This document shows, piece after piece, positions 19,993 through 32,700 of a DNA stretch of 64,000 nt (position 1 is its first letter; every line of letters begins with the position of its first letter). The stretch lies in contig NC_089325.1 in NCBI RefSeq assembly GCF_036669915.1, positions 14,971,868 through 15,035,867 on the forward strand. The letters run 5' to 3'. The notes under the pieces are model-generated. The model was not told the origin of the DNA, did not search any database, and saw only the letters and a list, made by a program, of their open reading frames with translations. The stretch is from Pocillopora verrucosa. Lineage: Eukaryota; Cnidaria; Anthozoa; Scleractinia; Pocilloporidae. The position numbers and the translations under genes were made by a program.

Positions 19993-22900
19993 ATGGCGGC
20001 TAACGACCTTGTAAGGTAAGAGAGGTGACCCTCGCACAAGTTGTCGCTTTACTTATGGTGGTGACGTTCTAACTTCTCTTGCGTTGTTTTAGAGAAGGCA
20101 ACGATGCTTTTGTTGACGATGATTTTGAACTCGCTGTCAAGGTAAATATGTGGTTTTCATCGTTTCAAACTCAAGTTAAAAAATTTGACATGTGACTCTG
20201 CAAGCAATTTTACTTTCAGTCGTTTACCGTTTACCTCCACACTCCATTTTATTCTAAACTAAGATTGAAAATAAACTTTATCGAGACAAGGCTCTTGCTT
20301 TGTAACACATAACTTCTTTCCTTTCCCTCTTACTCAGTAATTGTTGATCGCGAATTGATCTAAAATGTGTTTACGTTTGCAGAAATACTCAGAGGCGATA
20401 GAGCTGAATGCATATGATGCTGACTGCTATTTGAAAAGGGCAGCAGCGTTTATGAAGCTTGAAAAATACCAAGGTAACATGGGCAATCATTTAATTTGAC
20501 ACAGGATGGACTCCAAGCACATAGAAGTGCTTGTGTCAAACTCTGACAGCTGCAATCGCAGGTCTTCAGGGATTGTAAGACAATTTTCCTCAAAACAGCT
20601 GTTAATTGGTTGGTTTGAGGAATAATGGCACTCTAAAGGCTGTGACATGGCTGCTCCCTCCCCCCTTTCCCACTGATGGCCTTAGAACTACAGTATACCC
20701 GAGTATACTCTCTAGGAGGGGTAACAATAATTTTAGATGCTTTATATTATAGACACTGTATCAGGACAAGCTATTGCCATGTGAGTAGTTCCAGCCTTCA
20801 TAGTTGATAAGGAATTTTTGCTGTACCTGTTACAAACTAAAAATCACTAGACAAGTATGGGTTATGGTTTAAATTTTTTTCAGGTCAAAGAAAATACTTT
20901 GAACCAGATCAATCTGCACTTTCTTTTGTCAACAATATATCACAGTAATCATTAACAAATGGAATACCTACATGAGCCTATCAAACAAGATTGAATTTGT
21001 TCTGACCTGAAAATCATTTTGAACTGCAACAAATACATTGCTTGTATAACCTGAGTATCTTAGATTTTTAAGTTAGAATAAATACTTTTTTTTTCAATAT
21101 TATTTTCAATTTTATAAACAGCTGCAGCAGCAGATGCATCTTCAGCCGCAAGTCTACAACCAGACCACTCCAAGGCACACACACGGAAAGGGTAAGGACA
21201 GATCTCATCTGGTACCACTTGAAATTAGCCCTTTTAGTACTGCACCTAAATTGTGTAATACATAGTTACATGTATGCACCATTCACCAAGCATAAAGTCA
21301 TGATGGCTGCATTTTTGTCAAGTTCTTCTGGTGCATTTTTATGGACCAAGTTGGAGTCAAGATCCATTAAAAGGCGAAAAAAGGAACAAGACTAACATAT
21401 AGCCCTCTTGACTTAACAAGCTTGTTCAATAAAGTATTTATTATATAGTATGCTTTAATAAGTTTGTTTTGAGCTCTAGAAAGAAGGCAAACTGTCATGA
21501 CACATCAAATTCAATTAAATTTGTTATATTAAAAATGACCTTATTTGATAGGTGTTTATGCATCTCTATTGCTGACATTGTCCAAAAATTATGAATGTTT
21601 TAAGTTGACGTTTTTGATCCTCATTATGACTAAAACACATAAAAAATTTAAATAGATAAAAATAATTATATTATGATCACCCAATTTATTACTGTTGTTA
21701 ATTCTCAGAATGGCGCTGTTTCACCTTGAGGATTTCAAAGCTGCCAGAGAGGCTTTTTCAGATGCATTAAAACTTGACAGTAAGCCAAATGAACTCCTTT
21801 CACTTCTTAAATAAATATACAGTATGTTTTTAATAGAAGGAATGTTGATATACTTCAAAACCACAATGACTCTGTTTCTGTCACTTGTTTGCAGAAGAAA
21901 ACAAAGAGCCGAAAATGTGGATAAGAAAGTGTGATGCTGAATTGGACTGTAAGTTTATATCAAATGATAGTTATGTTCATCATGTCTCATAATTTATTAT
22001 CATCATTATCACACCAACTTTAACCTTGAGGGAAATTGAAAAAATGATCAAGATATTGGGAGTTCAAGTTGAACAAGTGGAAAACAAAGGACCAAAAATA
22101 GTACACAGTTATGTACATTTAAATCACATTTAATAATAGAAAAGTTGAGTGAAAAATGGAACTATAAATTATGATTGAAATCAGAATTAAACCTGAATGT
22201 TTGCTTCAATTTTTCACTTATTTATGAATGTGGTTCTAAGGCAAAATTATAGAGAGTGATGTCAGAAGTCAAGTGTGGATGTATGATCTGAACTGAGTAG
22301 GTAGCAGAATTGAAGATTTTAATACTTTTTTTAACTTTACTGTGTAAATAAAGACACATTTTGTTTTTTATTGTTTAATTAGTGGCAGAAAATGAAGCAA
22401 AACAGGATGGAAACTCTCCTGATACGGTATAGTACATAATCTTGCAATGAAGAACACAGGTTAAAACATCATAGAAAAATTGATATCAAAATTCTTTCTA
22501 CATGTATTGGCATTATTTATATTTTACCCACATGTAACTGAATTAACCAAAGACTTATTGACACAAAGAAATGGCAAGAAATCATTACAAGTGATAGTAT
22601 AGTCTGATTGTCTTATTGAGTGTAGTCCTGAGAAGGACTGTTGTTGGTAGTGTTGACTGACATTTTGAAAACCTGAGTAGAAGTCATCAGAGTTAAGTGA
22701 ACAGTTGTTGTCAGTTCAAATGTACCACAAAGCAAATCAAATGTAAATCAAAGCAAGTCTTTATACTTGATCTAAATGTTGAAAAGGCCAATGAAAATAA
22801 TCAAAGGACATATTTTTCCCTCTGGTGTCTTTATGATTCATTGCAAAGGTTGAGAATACTCTTTGAAAAGGGTGAACAGAACATCAAGACAGTTTTCATG

Positions 22901-25900
22901 GTCATAAGCCTGAGTCTGGGGAGAGCATACATATTATCAAAGGTTGCAGATTGATTTTTAAATATGGTAGATCAATTGGGAGGACTTTTTGTGGGGATAA
23001 TGGCTCTTTTCTGTTTCTTGGAATCATAGTATAATTACTGATAGTTCTATACTGTATATCCCCAAGTTCACCATACTCATAGTTTCACTTTGGTTCAATT
23101 TGTGTATTTGCATTGGAATCTGTTATATGTAAACTGTGTATTGTAGGTGATGGTGGGCATGGCTAGAGGGGAAGATTCGCAACTGATACAAAAAGATGAC
23201 AATCACAAAGAGGCTGAGACAGCAGGCAAAGCTAACCAGCAACCTCCAGTTGTCAAGCCTGCGGCTTCTGATGGTCATGCAGCATCTGTGACAGGACAGC
23301 CTTCATCAGTTTTGGCTGTCATTGATGGGCAATCTAATCAAGAACAACCTCAGCAACAGTACACAGTTTCAAAACCGAAGTAAGTTGTTGAAGTACAGGT
23401 AACCAACATTTGGGTTAACGAAAACCATGTTTGGGTTTGATTGTCAAAAACTCCCCATTCTGCATGGTAATAATGGGACCTACAATTTTTTACCAATCAG
23501 AATACTGTATTTGGAAACAAAAGTAATCTTGCAGGCTCTCACTTTCCAGTACCAGACTTCTTACAGATCTCTTGTTCCCTCGAATCTTGTGAGCTTTGCT
23601 GCTTGCAGAGGAGTGCGAAATTGGGAGTCAGCTCCTAGATTAAAAGAAAATTAATTCATTGTGATGGTGAAATAATTCCCTGATTAATTAATACCTGAAA
23701 GTAAATTCAAAATAAGTGAATTCAATTATTAATTCAAGTGTGAAATTACAAAATAAATTTGTTTCAAATTAATATTAATTCATTCTCTACTAATGGATCT
23801 CACTGACATTATTTTGTTTTAGATATGATTGGTATCAAACAGAAACACATGTTATTGTAACTTTGATGATCAAGAATGTAAAACAGGAGAATGTGAATGT
23901 GGAATATGGTGACAAAACAGTAAGAGACATCAGTCTTCTTCTGAAGCTATTTTACTCTTGATTTAATTTAGTTTCTTTGCTAGTGAAGCTATAAAAAAAT
24001 TTGCTGTCAATGAATTCTTAATGAGAGAACTGTACATCATCAGTTGAATAATTATGTTTATTTGAATTTCTACTCAACACGTCACAAAAGATGACAAGAA
24101 ATCAGCTTGCTGGTGGAAAATTAAAGGCCTCATTTGACCCTCTAGTAAACTGTAGAGAAAACCTCATCGATATGTAAATTACATGTAGTACAGGAAATTT
24201 TAGTAGCCACATTGGCCTAATGATAAATGAGCTAAAATTTGATGTTGTGTTCTTAAGTCTTTTTTATACTCTTTAAAAGCTTCTCTCAATGACCACGTAA
24301 TCTTTCATGTAGAGACGTTAAGGCAGGAAAGTATTATTAAGAAACAAGAGAATGAACTACATAGACATTTACACAAGAGCTTCATGTCTCAGTCAAACGA
24401 TAGCTCAGACCAACAAAATTTAGTTGGAGAATTCTTCATAAAAGCTAGAGAATTCTCCCATCTGGAATGCATAGGGAAAAATACTGAATAATGAGCACTG
24501 CTAAATTGTCTTGGAATGATCAGACAGAATGCTGGAATAAGTTGTAGTGTGCTACATGTACTGTTGCATCCCACCATGGCTGTTACTTGGTAATGAAACC
24601 TTTCAGTCAGAACACTTAGTTGAAACACTGAATTTGATTTGTTGTAGTTAAGTGCTACAGTGAAGCTTCCAAGCGGCAGTGACTTCAGCTTAGAACTGGA
24701 TCTTGCTCAAGCCATCAATCCAGCACAGTGCAAAACAAGAATCATGTCAACAAAGGTAAAAACTGACAAATTTTTCTTCTGAGAACAAGTTAGAGAGTTT
24801 AAATATTTGGATATGTAAAACAGCACAGAAGTTGATCAAATCCTGAAAAAAGGCTGATTGACATTCAAAATTTTGAAGAATTCAGGATTATTGCAAGTGG
24901 GTTGAGTATTAATTTGCTGCCACTCTAAGTAATTAGGTCCATGGAAGGGAATGCAGGGGGGACATCCAGGAAATTTTTTAATTTTAAGATGCTTGAACTG
25001 CCTTACAGGTTGAACTAAAGATGAAAAAAACTGAGGGAATGAGATGGTCATCTCTTGAGGCTACTGAAGAAACTGTCTGCAAACCATTTCCAACAAAAAG
25101 TATGTGCAACACTGACTTGTATACACTTAGGTTGTGGAGCTTAACCTTAGTAACTTTACCTTTACCATCTATCAACGTTTTGCACATTGAAGGTACATGT
25201 AACTCAGTGGCATTTGTCACAGCTCAAAAAGTAGGTTTTTTGAGTGCCTCACTCATGGAGCTCCTCTCTTGTGGGGCATTGAAGTCACTCCAAGAACTCC
25301 CTAAAGTACTCACACATCATTTTTTTTTTTTTTCACTGATTTTTTTCGACAAGCATGACAGACTTTGCCAAAAAGAAGGGACTTATAGTTTATATTGTGT
25401 GTATTGTATTGTACCATGAACACAATACAAAATAAATACCAGGCAGCAGAACCAGTCTCCCAGCACTTTTTACCTCTAGCTGAGATTGTTCATGGTTTTT
25501 TTTTCAGCATGACCATGACTTTTTAACCCTTTAACCCCAATGAGTGACAAGCATCTAATTTCTCCTCACAATATCACTACTGAATCACACCTTAATGTAA
25601 TGAGAATAAAGGAAATGATCAACTAAAGAAACTCTTGATTGTTAGACAAATTCTCCTTGTCAGCACCTTAGTAAATGTACAGAGAACAGTATGGGGAATA
25701 TGAATACTGATGTTAAGGTGGAAAGGGCTAACATTCCCAAAGTGGCAATAGTTTGCTTGCAAAGTTTAAAGCAATTTATTGGAATAATAACTTCTTATAT
25801 GTTTCCTGTGGACATTGACGATGTAAAGTACATGTACTTTGTCTATTGCAGATGAAACAAAAGACCCTGGTGATGCAGTGCATAAATATCCCACTTCACG

Positions 25901-26162
25901 GCATGTTGGAAAAGATTGGGATAAAGTTGCAGCAGAGATCGCCAAGGAGGAGAAAGAGGAAAAACTTGAAGGTGAAGCTGCTTTAAATCAGCTATTCCAA
26001 CAAATTTATGGTGATGGTAGTGAGGAAGTGCGGAAAGCAATGAACAAGTCGTTTGTTGAATCTGGTGGAACAGTTTTGAGTACCAACTGGGATGAAGTCA
26101 AAAAAGGGCATGTGGATTGTAAACCTCCAGATGGAATGGAATATAAAAAATGGGACAGTTAG
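19993..26162 (+). CDS. SUGT1: SGT1/SUGT1, HSP90 co-chaperone
   Basis: Twelve exons join in phase to 413 codons: 19993-20015, 20093-20141, 20383-20473, 21122-21191, 21709-21779, 21895-21948, 22383-22426, 23147-23379, 23823-23919, 24648-24755, 25009-25099, 25852-26162. The N-terminal third is a TPR-like helical region ([20 protein letters not shown], then [20 protein letters not shown]). A low-complexity Gln/Ala/Ser linker follows (exon 8). Next is a CS domain ([19 protein letters not shown] to VELKMKK) and a C-terminal SGS domain ([39 protein letters not shown]). Family role: HSP90 adaptor for SCF ubiquitin ligases, kinetochores and NLR-type immune receptors. The start is the only ATG in frame with a MAAN context. 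It is slightly longer than the human protein because of the linker. Confidence 0.95.
22592..22705. mobile_element. Dispersed repeat in SGT1 intron 7 (partner 28717-28830)
   Basis: It shares AGTCCTGAGAAGGACTGTTG, GACTGACATTTTGAAAACC and AGAAGTCATCAGAG-type words with 28717-28830. No coding capacity. Confidence 0.7.
25523..25732. mobile_element. TTAACCCTTTAAC inverted-repeat element in SGT1 intron 11
   Basis: The left end is TTAACCCTTTAACCCCA, the body contains CTAATTTCTCCTCACAATATC, and a degenerate right end is near 25730 (AAAGGGCTAAC). Members also lie in SUMF1 introns. Confidence 0.65.
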
Positions 26163-27899
26163 ACTGCATGGACAATGAGTTCATCATGCAGTTCTTGTAT
26201 CCATCATCTGACACTGAGAAAAACTTCATATCTTTGTACTGATGTACTCTGTGCCATTTAGAACTGAAGAAAAAGGCTGTCTTTTATTTGTTGCTTGAGG
26301 ATGAGAATGGCTTATTTCTAATTTCTTTTCAAATTGGTACAAGTGGACAAGACATAGATAGAAAACTGTAGAGTGCTCCAAGCTGTGACCATTTTGGTGG
26401 CCTTGGTGACTAGAAGAACATTTTGGCTACTAAATTTGCAGCATAATTCATCAATTTTGCAAATTGTGTTTGGCAGTCTAACTGATACAGTCAAACACTT
26501 CAGATCAATAAATTGCTGTGTAGTTTTTATTAACTACCCTGTTTGCTCAGAGTTGTAGTATCATGATCTTCTTAGAATGCATGTGTTAATAAATTTCTTA
26601 TGCATTTTCAAGATCTGGTGGTCACTGTTGTCAAACTCTTATGAATTGGAGAGGTGCATGGAGTAAAGTTATGTTGCGACTGATAGACTTCTAAATTCTA
26701 TGCTAAAAAACTCATATTTATCGTTAAAACACAAGGGGAATTTGATGTTGCATCAAAAGCCATTCAGGCTTAAATTCAAGCACCTCTTCTATTTTCTCAT
26801 TGCATGTATTTGAAGCACTGTATATATTTTCATACAAAAACAGCAAACTCACACTGTGTACAATTGCTGTGGTTCACAGTCCAGCATGTGTTCAAGGTCT
26901 TAGTCAGTGGAGATGATTGAAAAAGCACAATGTAGATGAGAGTCATATATAAGTGTGTTCTTTCCAATACTTAGCCATTCGTAGCTTATCAAATTTTTCT
27001 TTATCATCTTGATTGTGAGCTCAAACAGTTTACAGTGTCAGTGCTTCCATAAGCTGTAGCTAATTTGTTTGGAACATTGCACCAAGATTGCGCAAGTGTC
27101 AGGTTTAAGTTTAGGCTTCTTTTAGATGATAAAAATTTCCAAGAGCTTCCTTTTCCTAGTCAGCCTCCTCATAAGTAATGTTAACACAGGAGTTACTGAA
27201 CAAGTAAAGCTCTTCAAAAATATTACCACTCTTTGCTATTCCAAGTGAACTACATCAACATTAAGTTAAAAAGTTTGTAGTTTTTTATTTTTTTTACTTC
27301 TGTCAATTTCTTGCATTGGAATAGCTGGTACCAGTTTAAATGAGAGAAGAAATATTTCACCTACATAGAGTACGTTCTTAGGCATCGGACATGCATAGAA
27401 CATAATTGTATTAAAAATGACCAATTTGTTAATCATTTGTATTGACTCTGGAAGAAGAAAAGCATGTAAAGTTGTGGATTTATCATTGAGTAATGTACTT
27501 GAAAAGAGAAATATGTCTCATGGTACATTCTGATTGAGGCACCTTAATTTTTAAGACTTTGTCTAAAAAATTAAAAAGTTGTCAATTGGTTCTTTCTATT
27601 CAGCAGTGATTCAGCTTTGTGCATGGAAAGTTTAGTTTTTTTGTATCTCTTGCACAAGATCACACACTCCACATCTTGATGGTTTGTGTTACTGTCTACT
27701 GCATGGAGGGCAGTGACAACTTGTGGCAGTCCACTCCCCAGACATTTTATTCGAGTATATGTATTTCACATCTCATCTCTTGCATTGGGGCCACATGCAG
27801 CACACCATTATACAGAGTGTGCATGCCTCAGTCAAACCAATGATTCAAATAAATATTGGCACAACTTCAATAGAATGTTGTTGAATTCCACCAAGTCCT
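26163..27899. other. Tail-to-tail spacer between SGT1 and NXT
   Basis: This should hold the 3' untranslated regions of both genes. AATAAA-like signals for the plus strand are seen near 26508 and 26588. The open frames at 26373-26558 and 27619-27910 show no domain and are taken as chance. Confidence 0.55.
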
Positions 27900-29513
27900 T
27901 CACTGGATAAATCTGAAGCAGTCACTCGCCACTTTCCACACAGTTCCTCCCTCAGCAGTCAACAGAAAGTTTTGAGAAAACCGATGTATCTTGTGCCCAT
28001 CATACTTGACCAATCCCTCAACCACAACTAGAACTGTTGTTTGCCCAGGGATGGCTTGATCTGATTGTAGAAAGAAACACAAGTAAATCATAGGCATGGT
28101 GAAAAAGGGTTTGTAGAGAGGGCCCTGGAATTGCAAGCTGAGTTACTGGTACCTGCTCTGAGCCTCAGGGCCACAACTGGAAGTGTTCAAATCGTTTGTT
28201 TCCCCTCAATTGGTGTTCCTAACTCTGACCATTATCTTTAAGTTAGAATTTAACTTGTTTCTCTGATTCATGTTGTGAAGCACATTTCAAAACTGATGTT
28301 GAATTTGCACCTTTTAAATTCTTCAGTGAAGGGATTGATCCACTCAGCTAAAAGCCACAAGAGGAAGGACTAAAAATATCTAACCTTTTAGAGAATTGCT
28401 TTGCATCACCAATTCAAGGTCATTTAATCAAAGTATAGTCCAACAGCAAACAAATGGAATAAGAATTTGTTTTTGGATGGCTTCAGACCATTCTTACTTT
28501 ACCATTAACCCTTTACAGCCTTAAATCACTCATTCTGTATTTTTTGGTAACAACCAAAGCCTCTTCAGTTGGCAATCATACCCTTTATTCTCATAGCTTA
28601 TTGATTCAGGGGATACTAGTCATTCAATCTAAGGGGTTTAAAGGTTCAATCAGTTAACCACAGAGTGCAGGGCCATAATTTGTTGGAAAATTTTAAGAAT
28701 TATTATGGAAATTGCGTTGTCTGATTGTCCAGGCGAGAGCAGTCCTGGGAAGGACTGTTGTCGCTGGTGGTGACTGACGTTTTGACAAACCGAGGGGAAA
28801 TCATCACCAGATCATCAGTCAGTCATCAGTTGATGATGACTTCTGCTCAGGTTATTGAAACATCAGCCACAACTACAGACAACGGTCCTTATCAGGACTT
28901 CGCTCACCGGACGATCACACTTCAAGATGACATGTTAACCCCGCATTCAAACTATTGCTGACAGAAATAATGATGGAATAACATGGTACGTAAAACTGAA
29001 ATAATTTTGATGAATAAGATCTTAACAAGTGCCTCCATAATCTGCAGTTTTAACACTCTTAGTACCTGAAACTGGTTGACAATCCAGTGAATGGAGCGTG
29101 TGTTCCGTAGCTGGAAGGTTGTTGAAAAAATCCGTCACCTTAGCACTTCCACCTTTAACTATATTTCCATTCCAGACGATTGTAGTATTTTCTGAGTACA
29201 GTTTCGACATGAGCTGCAAAAACAAAATAAACCGGGAAGATTACGACATAATCGAGTCTCCCATCAACGGATTTAGGGAACGAATACCGAAGCATTTGGT
29301 AAGTCGTAGAACTGACTAACGAAGAACTCACGTGGCGTCGTTTGTCCAAAGTCTCGTAGTAGACATTACTAAATTCCTCCCCAGCCTGGGTCGCTTGATC
29401 GATTGCATTTCTCAGACCCTGTTTAAAAAATAAAAGAGGTTTAAAACATTTAATTTGACTAAGATCTAATCCTCGATAATAGTAACTCAACTTACATCAA
29501 CTTTGGCCGCCAT
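27900..29513 (-). CDS. NXT1: NTF2-related mRNA export cofactor (NXT1/NXT2, p15)
   Basis: Four exons on the minus strand: 29496-29513 (MAAKVD), 29332-29418, 29066-29213 and 27900-28060, giving 137 codons, close to the family's usual 140. Recognisable blocks are [53 protein letters not shown] and [17 protein letters not shown], ending [20 protein letters not shown] then CFRFIQ. This is one NTF2-like fold. The family protein dimerises with NXF1/TAP to carry mRNA through the nuclear pore. All splice junctions are GT-AG and keep phase. I cannot tell NXT1 from NXT2; anthozoans may have only one. It is divergent with SUMF1 across 196 bp. Confidence 0.93.
28505..28644. mobile_element. TTAACCC-type element fragment in NXT intron 3
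   Basis: It starts TTAACCCTTTACAGCC and ends GGGGTTTAAAGG. The middle (CCTTTATTCTCATAGCTTATTG) resembles the copies in SUMF1 introns. Confidence 0.5.
28717..28830. mobile_element. Dispersed repeat in NXT intron 3 (partner 22592-22705)
   Basis: It contains AGTCCTGGGAAGGACTGTTG and GACTGACGTTTTGACAAACC, as at 22592-22705. The similarity may extend to about 28930 (GGTCCTTATCAGGACTTCGC). Confidence 0.7.
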
Positions 29514-29709
29514 TTTGTTTTCTGTTAGTGTATACCGCTTTTAATAAAACTGACGGCTCGGAAATATTTACGGTTACCAAGCGTTGAGGCTTCTCTAGAA
29601 GCATGTGACCAAAACAAAATGTTTATGTTCTGAATTACAAATTGAACGAAGTTGAACCATTTTCGTATTTTTTTTTTTTCACTTTTTCGTTTCTACCCGT
29701 CAGAACATC
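29514..29709. promoter_or_regulatory. Probable bidirectional promoter of NXT and SUMF1
   Basis: The two start codons face away from each other with 196 bp between them, so the core promoters of both genes must lie here or in their 5' leaders. It includes a T-rich run (about 29669-29680). No TATA box is evident on either strand. Confidence 0.7.
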
Positions 29710-32700
29710 ATGTGGACAGAAGCTTTGATATGGCTACAAATTGTGGTGCAAATGGTATTTAGTAGTCAGGAAACTTGTTCAAGTTTTGGTTACAGTTTAA
29801 GTTCGTTTTACTCCAGAGCTAAGATTATTTCTTCGAACGAAGGAAAGACAACATGTGGATGTTCTATGCTCAAACGAGATAAAGCTTCCATTGACGAAGG
29901 ACTAACACCACAGAAGGAAAACATAGAGAACAGTGACAACTTGAAATCGTCTTATCAAAGAACGAATCAAATGATTTTAATCAAGGGAGGTAAATTTGCC
30001 ATGGGCACGAACAAACCATTTCTGCCAATGGACGGTGAAGGGCCGGCGAGAGAAGTGAAAATAAATTCATTTTATATGGACATTTATGAAACAAGTAATG
30101 CAGAATTTGAACTATTTGTCAACAACACTGGTTATGTCACTGAGGTAAAGACATTACTTTAATACTGGGGGTGTGATGCATGCAGATAGGAATTCATGTT
30201 CCAGCTCCCCATCCCTTCCACCTTCCACCCCCATTGTCTCTCAAAAATTAAATGAACCTGATTTAAGAACTGCTGTGGAATTAGAATGTGTCCAATTCTC
30301 TTTTTTAGAGGTGCCAGAATTTGAATTTGGAATTGCATTTGAATTTGCCAGAACTGATTGAATCCTGTCTTTTGCTAAGCGATGAATGCTGAAATATCCT
30401 TAGGCTATTGGTATATACACTGTCAAATATCATGTAATGTGTATATATGTTGATTTTGAAGCAACCTTACTAATTCCTCCTGGGAGGTGAGGATGGAATC
30501 AAGGCATTAAACTTGATGTAGAAATGAAAGAGGGTTTTGCACCAACCATGGAAAAAATTTCCCATCGCATGAAAGCCCTTGACTTTGCCTGAAAAAGTTG
30601 CAAACAGAACAAAAATTGTGCTAGATTTAACGAACCCTTCAGTAGTGTTCACTTCTCCATATTATAAGTTGATTTACTCTCCTTTCTGCTGTGACAAAAT
30701 TCTGATCTAATGGCTGGCTCCTTTTTTGTGCATTCTCTTATAAATGCCAGGCTGAAAAGTTTGGGGATTCATTTGTGCTCGAAGGGAAGATTAGTAAGAA
30801 GATCAAGAAGGATATTCATCAAGCAGTGAGTGATAACATTTATGTGCTGTCACTTCATTAGTTCAGAATGATTATAAATTAAAACAATAACAGCAAGGAT
30901 GATATCATTAATGATGAGAATATTTATGACACTGATGACCAGTGCAATGACAGATACCTCAAATTACTTAATAATTAGTTGGTAGATGTGATGGCACAAA
31001 ACTCACGAGATCTAGTTGTTTAAGTTCTCCACTTTGGCTGCTACACATTTCCCTGTAAACTAGTTACAAGAGTTTGGTGTTCAATTGGGATGACAACTTT
31101 TGCCTGATAGGTTTGAATATTCTCATCGCTTGTTTTGCTGGAAAATGTTTAGAAATTATAGGGATAAGTTACTTTGTTAATCACTTCTGGGAGTTAATAG
31201 TGTAGTTTAGTTATCAGGTTACTCTACTTTGGTCACATAATCCTTTCACTTCCAGAGGTGATTTATTGGTAACTTCTTATTATGATATCTATACACTATC
31301 TAGCAAACAGGTAGGGAGAAAACTTAAACTAATCATATAAAAGTTGTTTTTCTTGATCTAACACCAAATTCTCCTAACAAATTAAAAGGGAATGTGTAGC
31401 AGCTAGAGGCAGAATCAATGATCAGATGTTAGGAGGTAAAGGATTTAGTATTAAACACTGTGAAACATTTCCCTACTGACAGTACCTCAGCAATAGTATG
31501 TGGGACAATGACAATGATAACACTTAATAACCTTAATGCAGACTTGAATTGCTGGAAGGAATGTGTACAGTATGATGAAAATAATCGTTCAATTCTTTTA
31601 ATACTAATTAGTTAACTTGTTCCACTAGGGACAATGGAATTAGTGTAGAGAGATCCATCATGGCCAGATGGTTATCAAAATTTTTTAGCTTATTGTCAGT
31701 CATCCTGTGCTATATCTAAGAGAGAATTTTACAATTTCTTGTTTTGCAGCTAATTGCTGCTAGTATGTAACCGTTATAGTATGTCCCTCAGTTACTATAT
31801 TTCTCCTCTATTTTGATGTCAGGTTGCAGCAGCTCCTTGGTGGCTGCCAGTAAAGGGAGCTTATTGGAGGAAGCCAGAAGGACCTGATTCTCATATCAGA
31901 GACAGGTAATGAGCAAGATTTTCTCCACTGTGCTAATTATTACATGTGGCCCACTGCATGTATGTCTCTCACACTTGTGCTCTCACACTTGTGCTTCACA
32001 CTTGCTACAACTAAGTAGAATTCATTCAATGGGTTTGACTGGTCTCTTAGAATGGACCATCCAGTTCTCCATATCTCTTGGAATGATGCTGTTGCATTTT
32101 GTAAATGGGGTGGAAAAAGACTGCCTACAGAAGCTGAATGGGAGTATGCCTGCAGGGCTGGCCTACAGGACAAGTATGTGAACTTGATTACGTGTATTAG
32201 TTATGAAATTTTTATAACAAGTTTTACAGTGGCACATCACAGGCTTATTTTTTAACCACTGAATCCATGTGGAATTGGAGTCTGGATTGTTGGTTTTTGT
32301 GTTAGCAAGAAGATCAGGGGAAACTGTTTCCCAGCAGGGATGAGAACCTCAACCCTTTACACCCTAACATCAGTATGCAGATTCTCCACACTGTTCTTTA
32401 CACATTTCCTAAGATGCAAACATGGAGAATTTGTTTAATAATTAAGATCTTCTTTGGTGGGTGATCAACTCCTTTATTCTCCTAACCTTAATGTTTGATT
32501 CAGGGGTAATATGGTAAGGAGAAATTAGGTGCCAGTCACTCTTAGGGTTAAAGGGTTTTAAATAAACTCAACCTATACAATGATTCTGAGTCTAGAAAGC
32601 ACTCTGAGGCCAAAGTAATTTGCTTTGATGGCTTTGTGAATTCACTGGGCATTCATGTTATTTAAGACGCAGATTTAATTAACCGTTTCACTTCTTAGAT

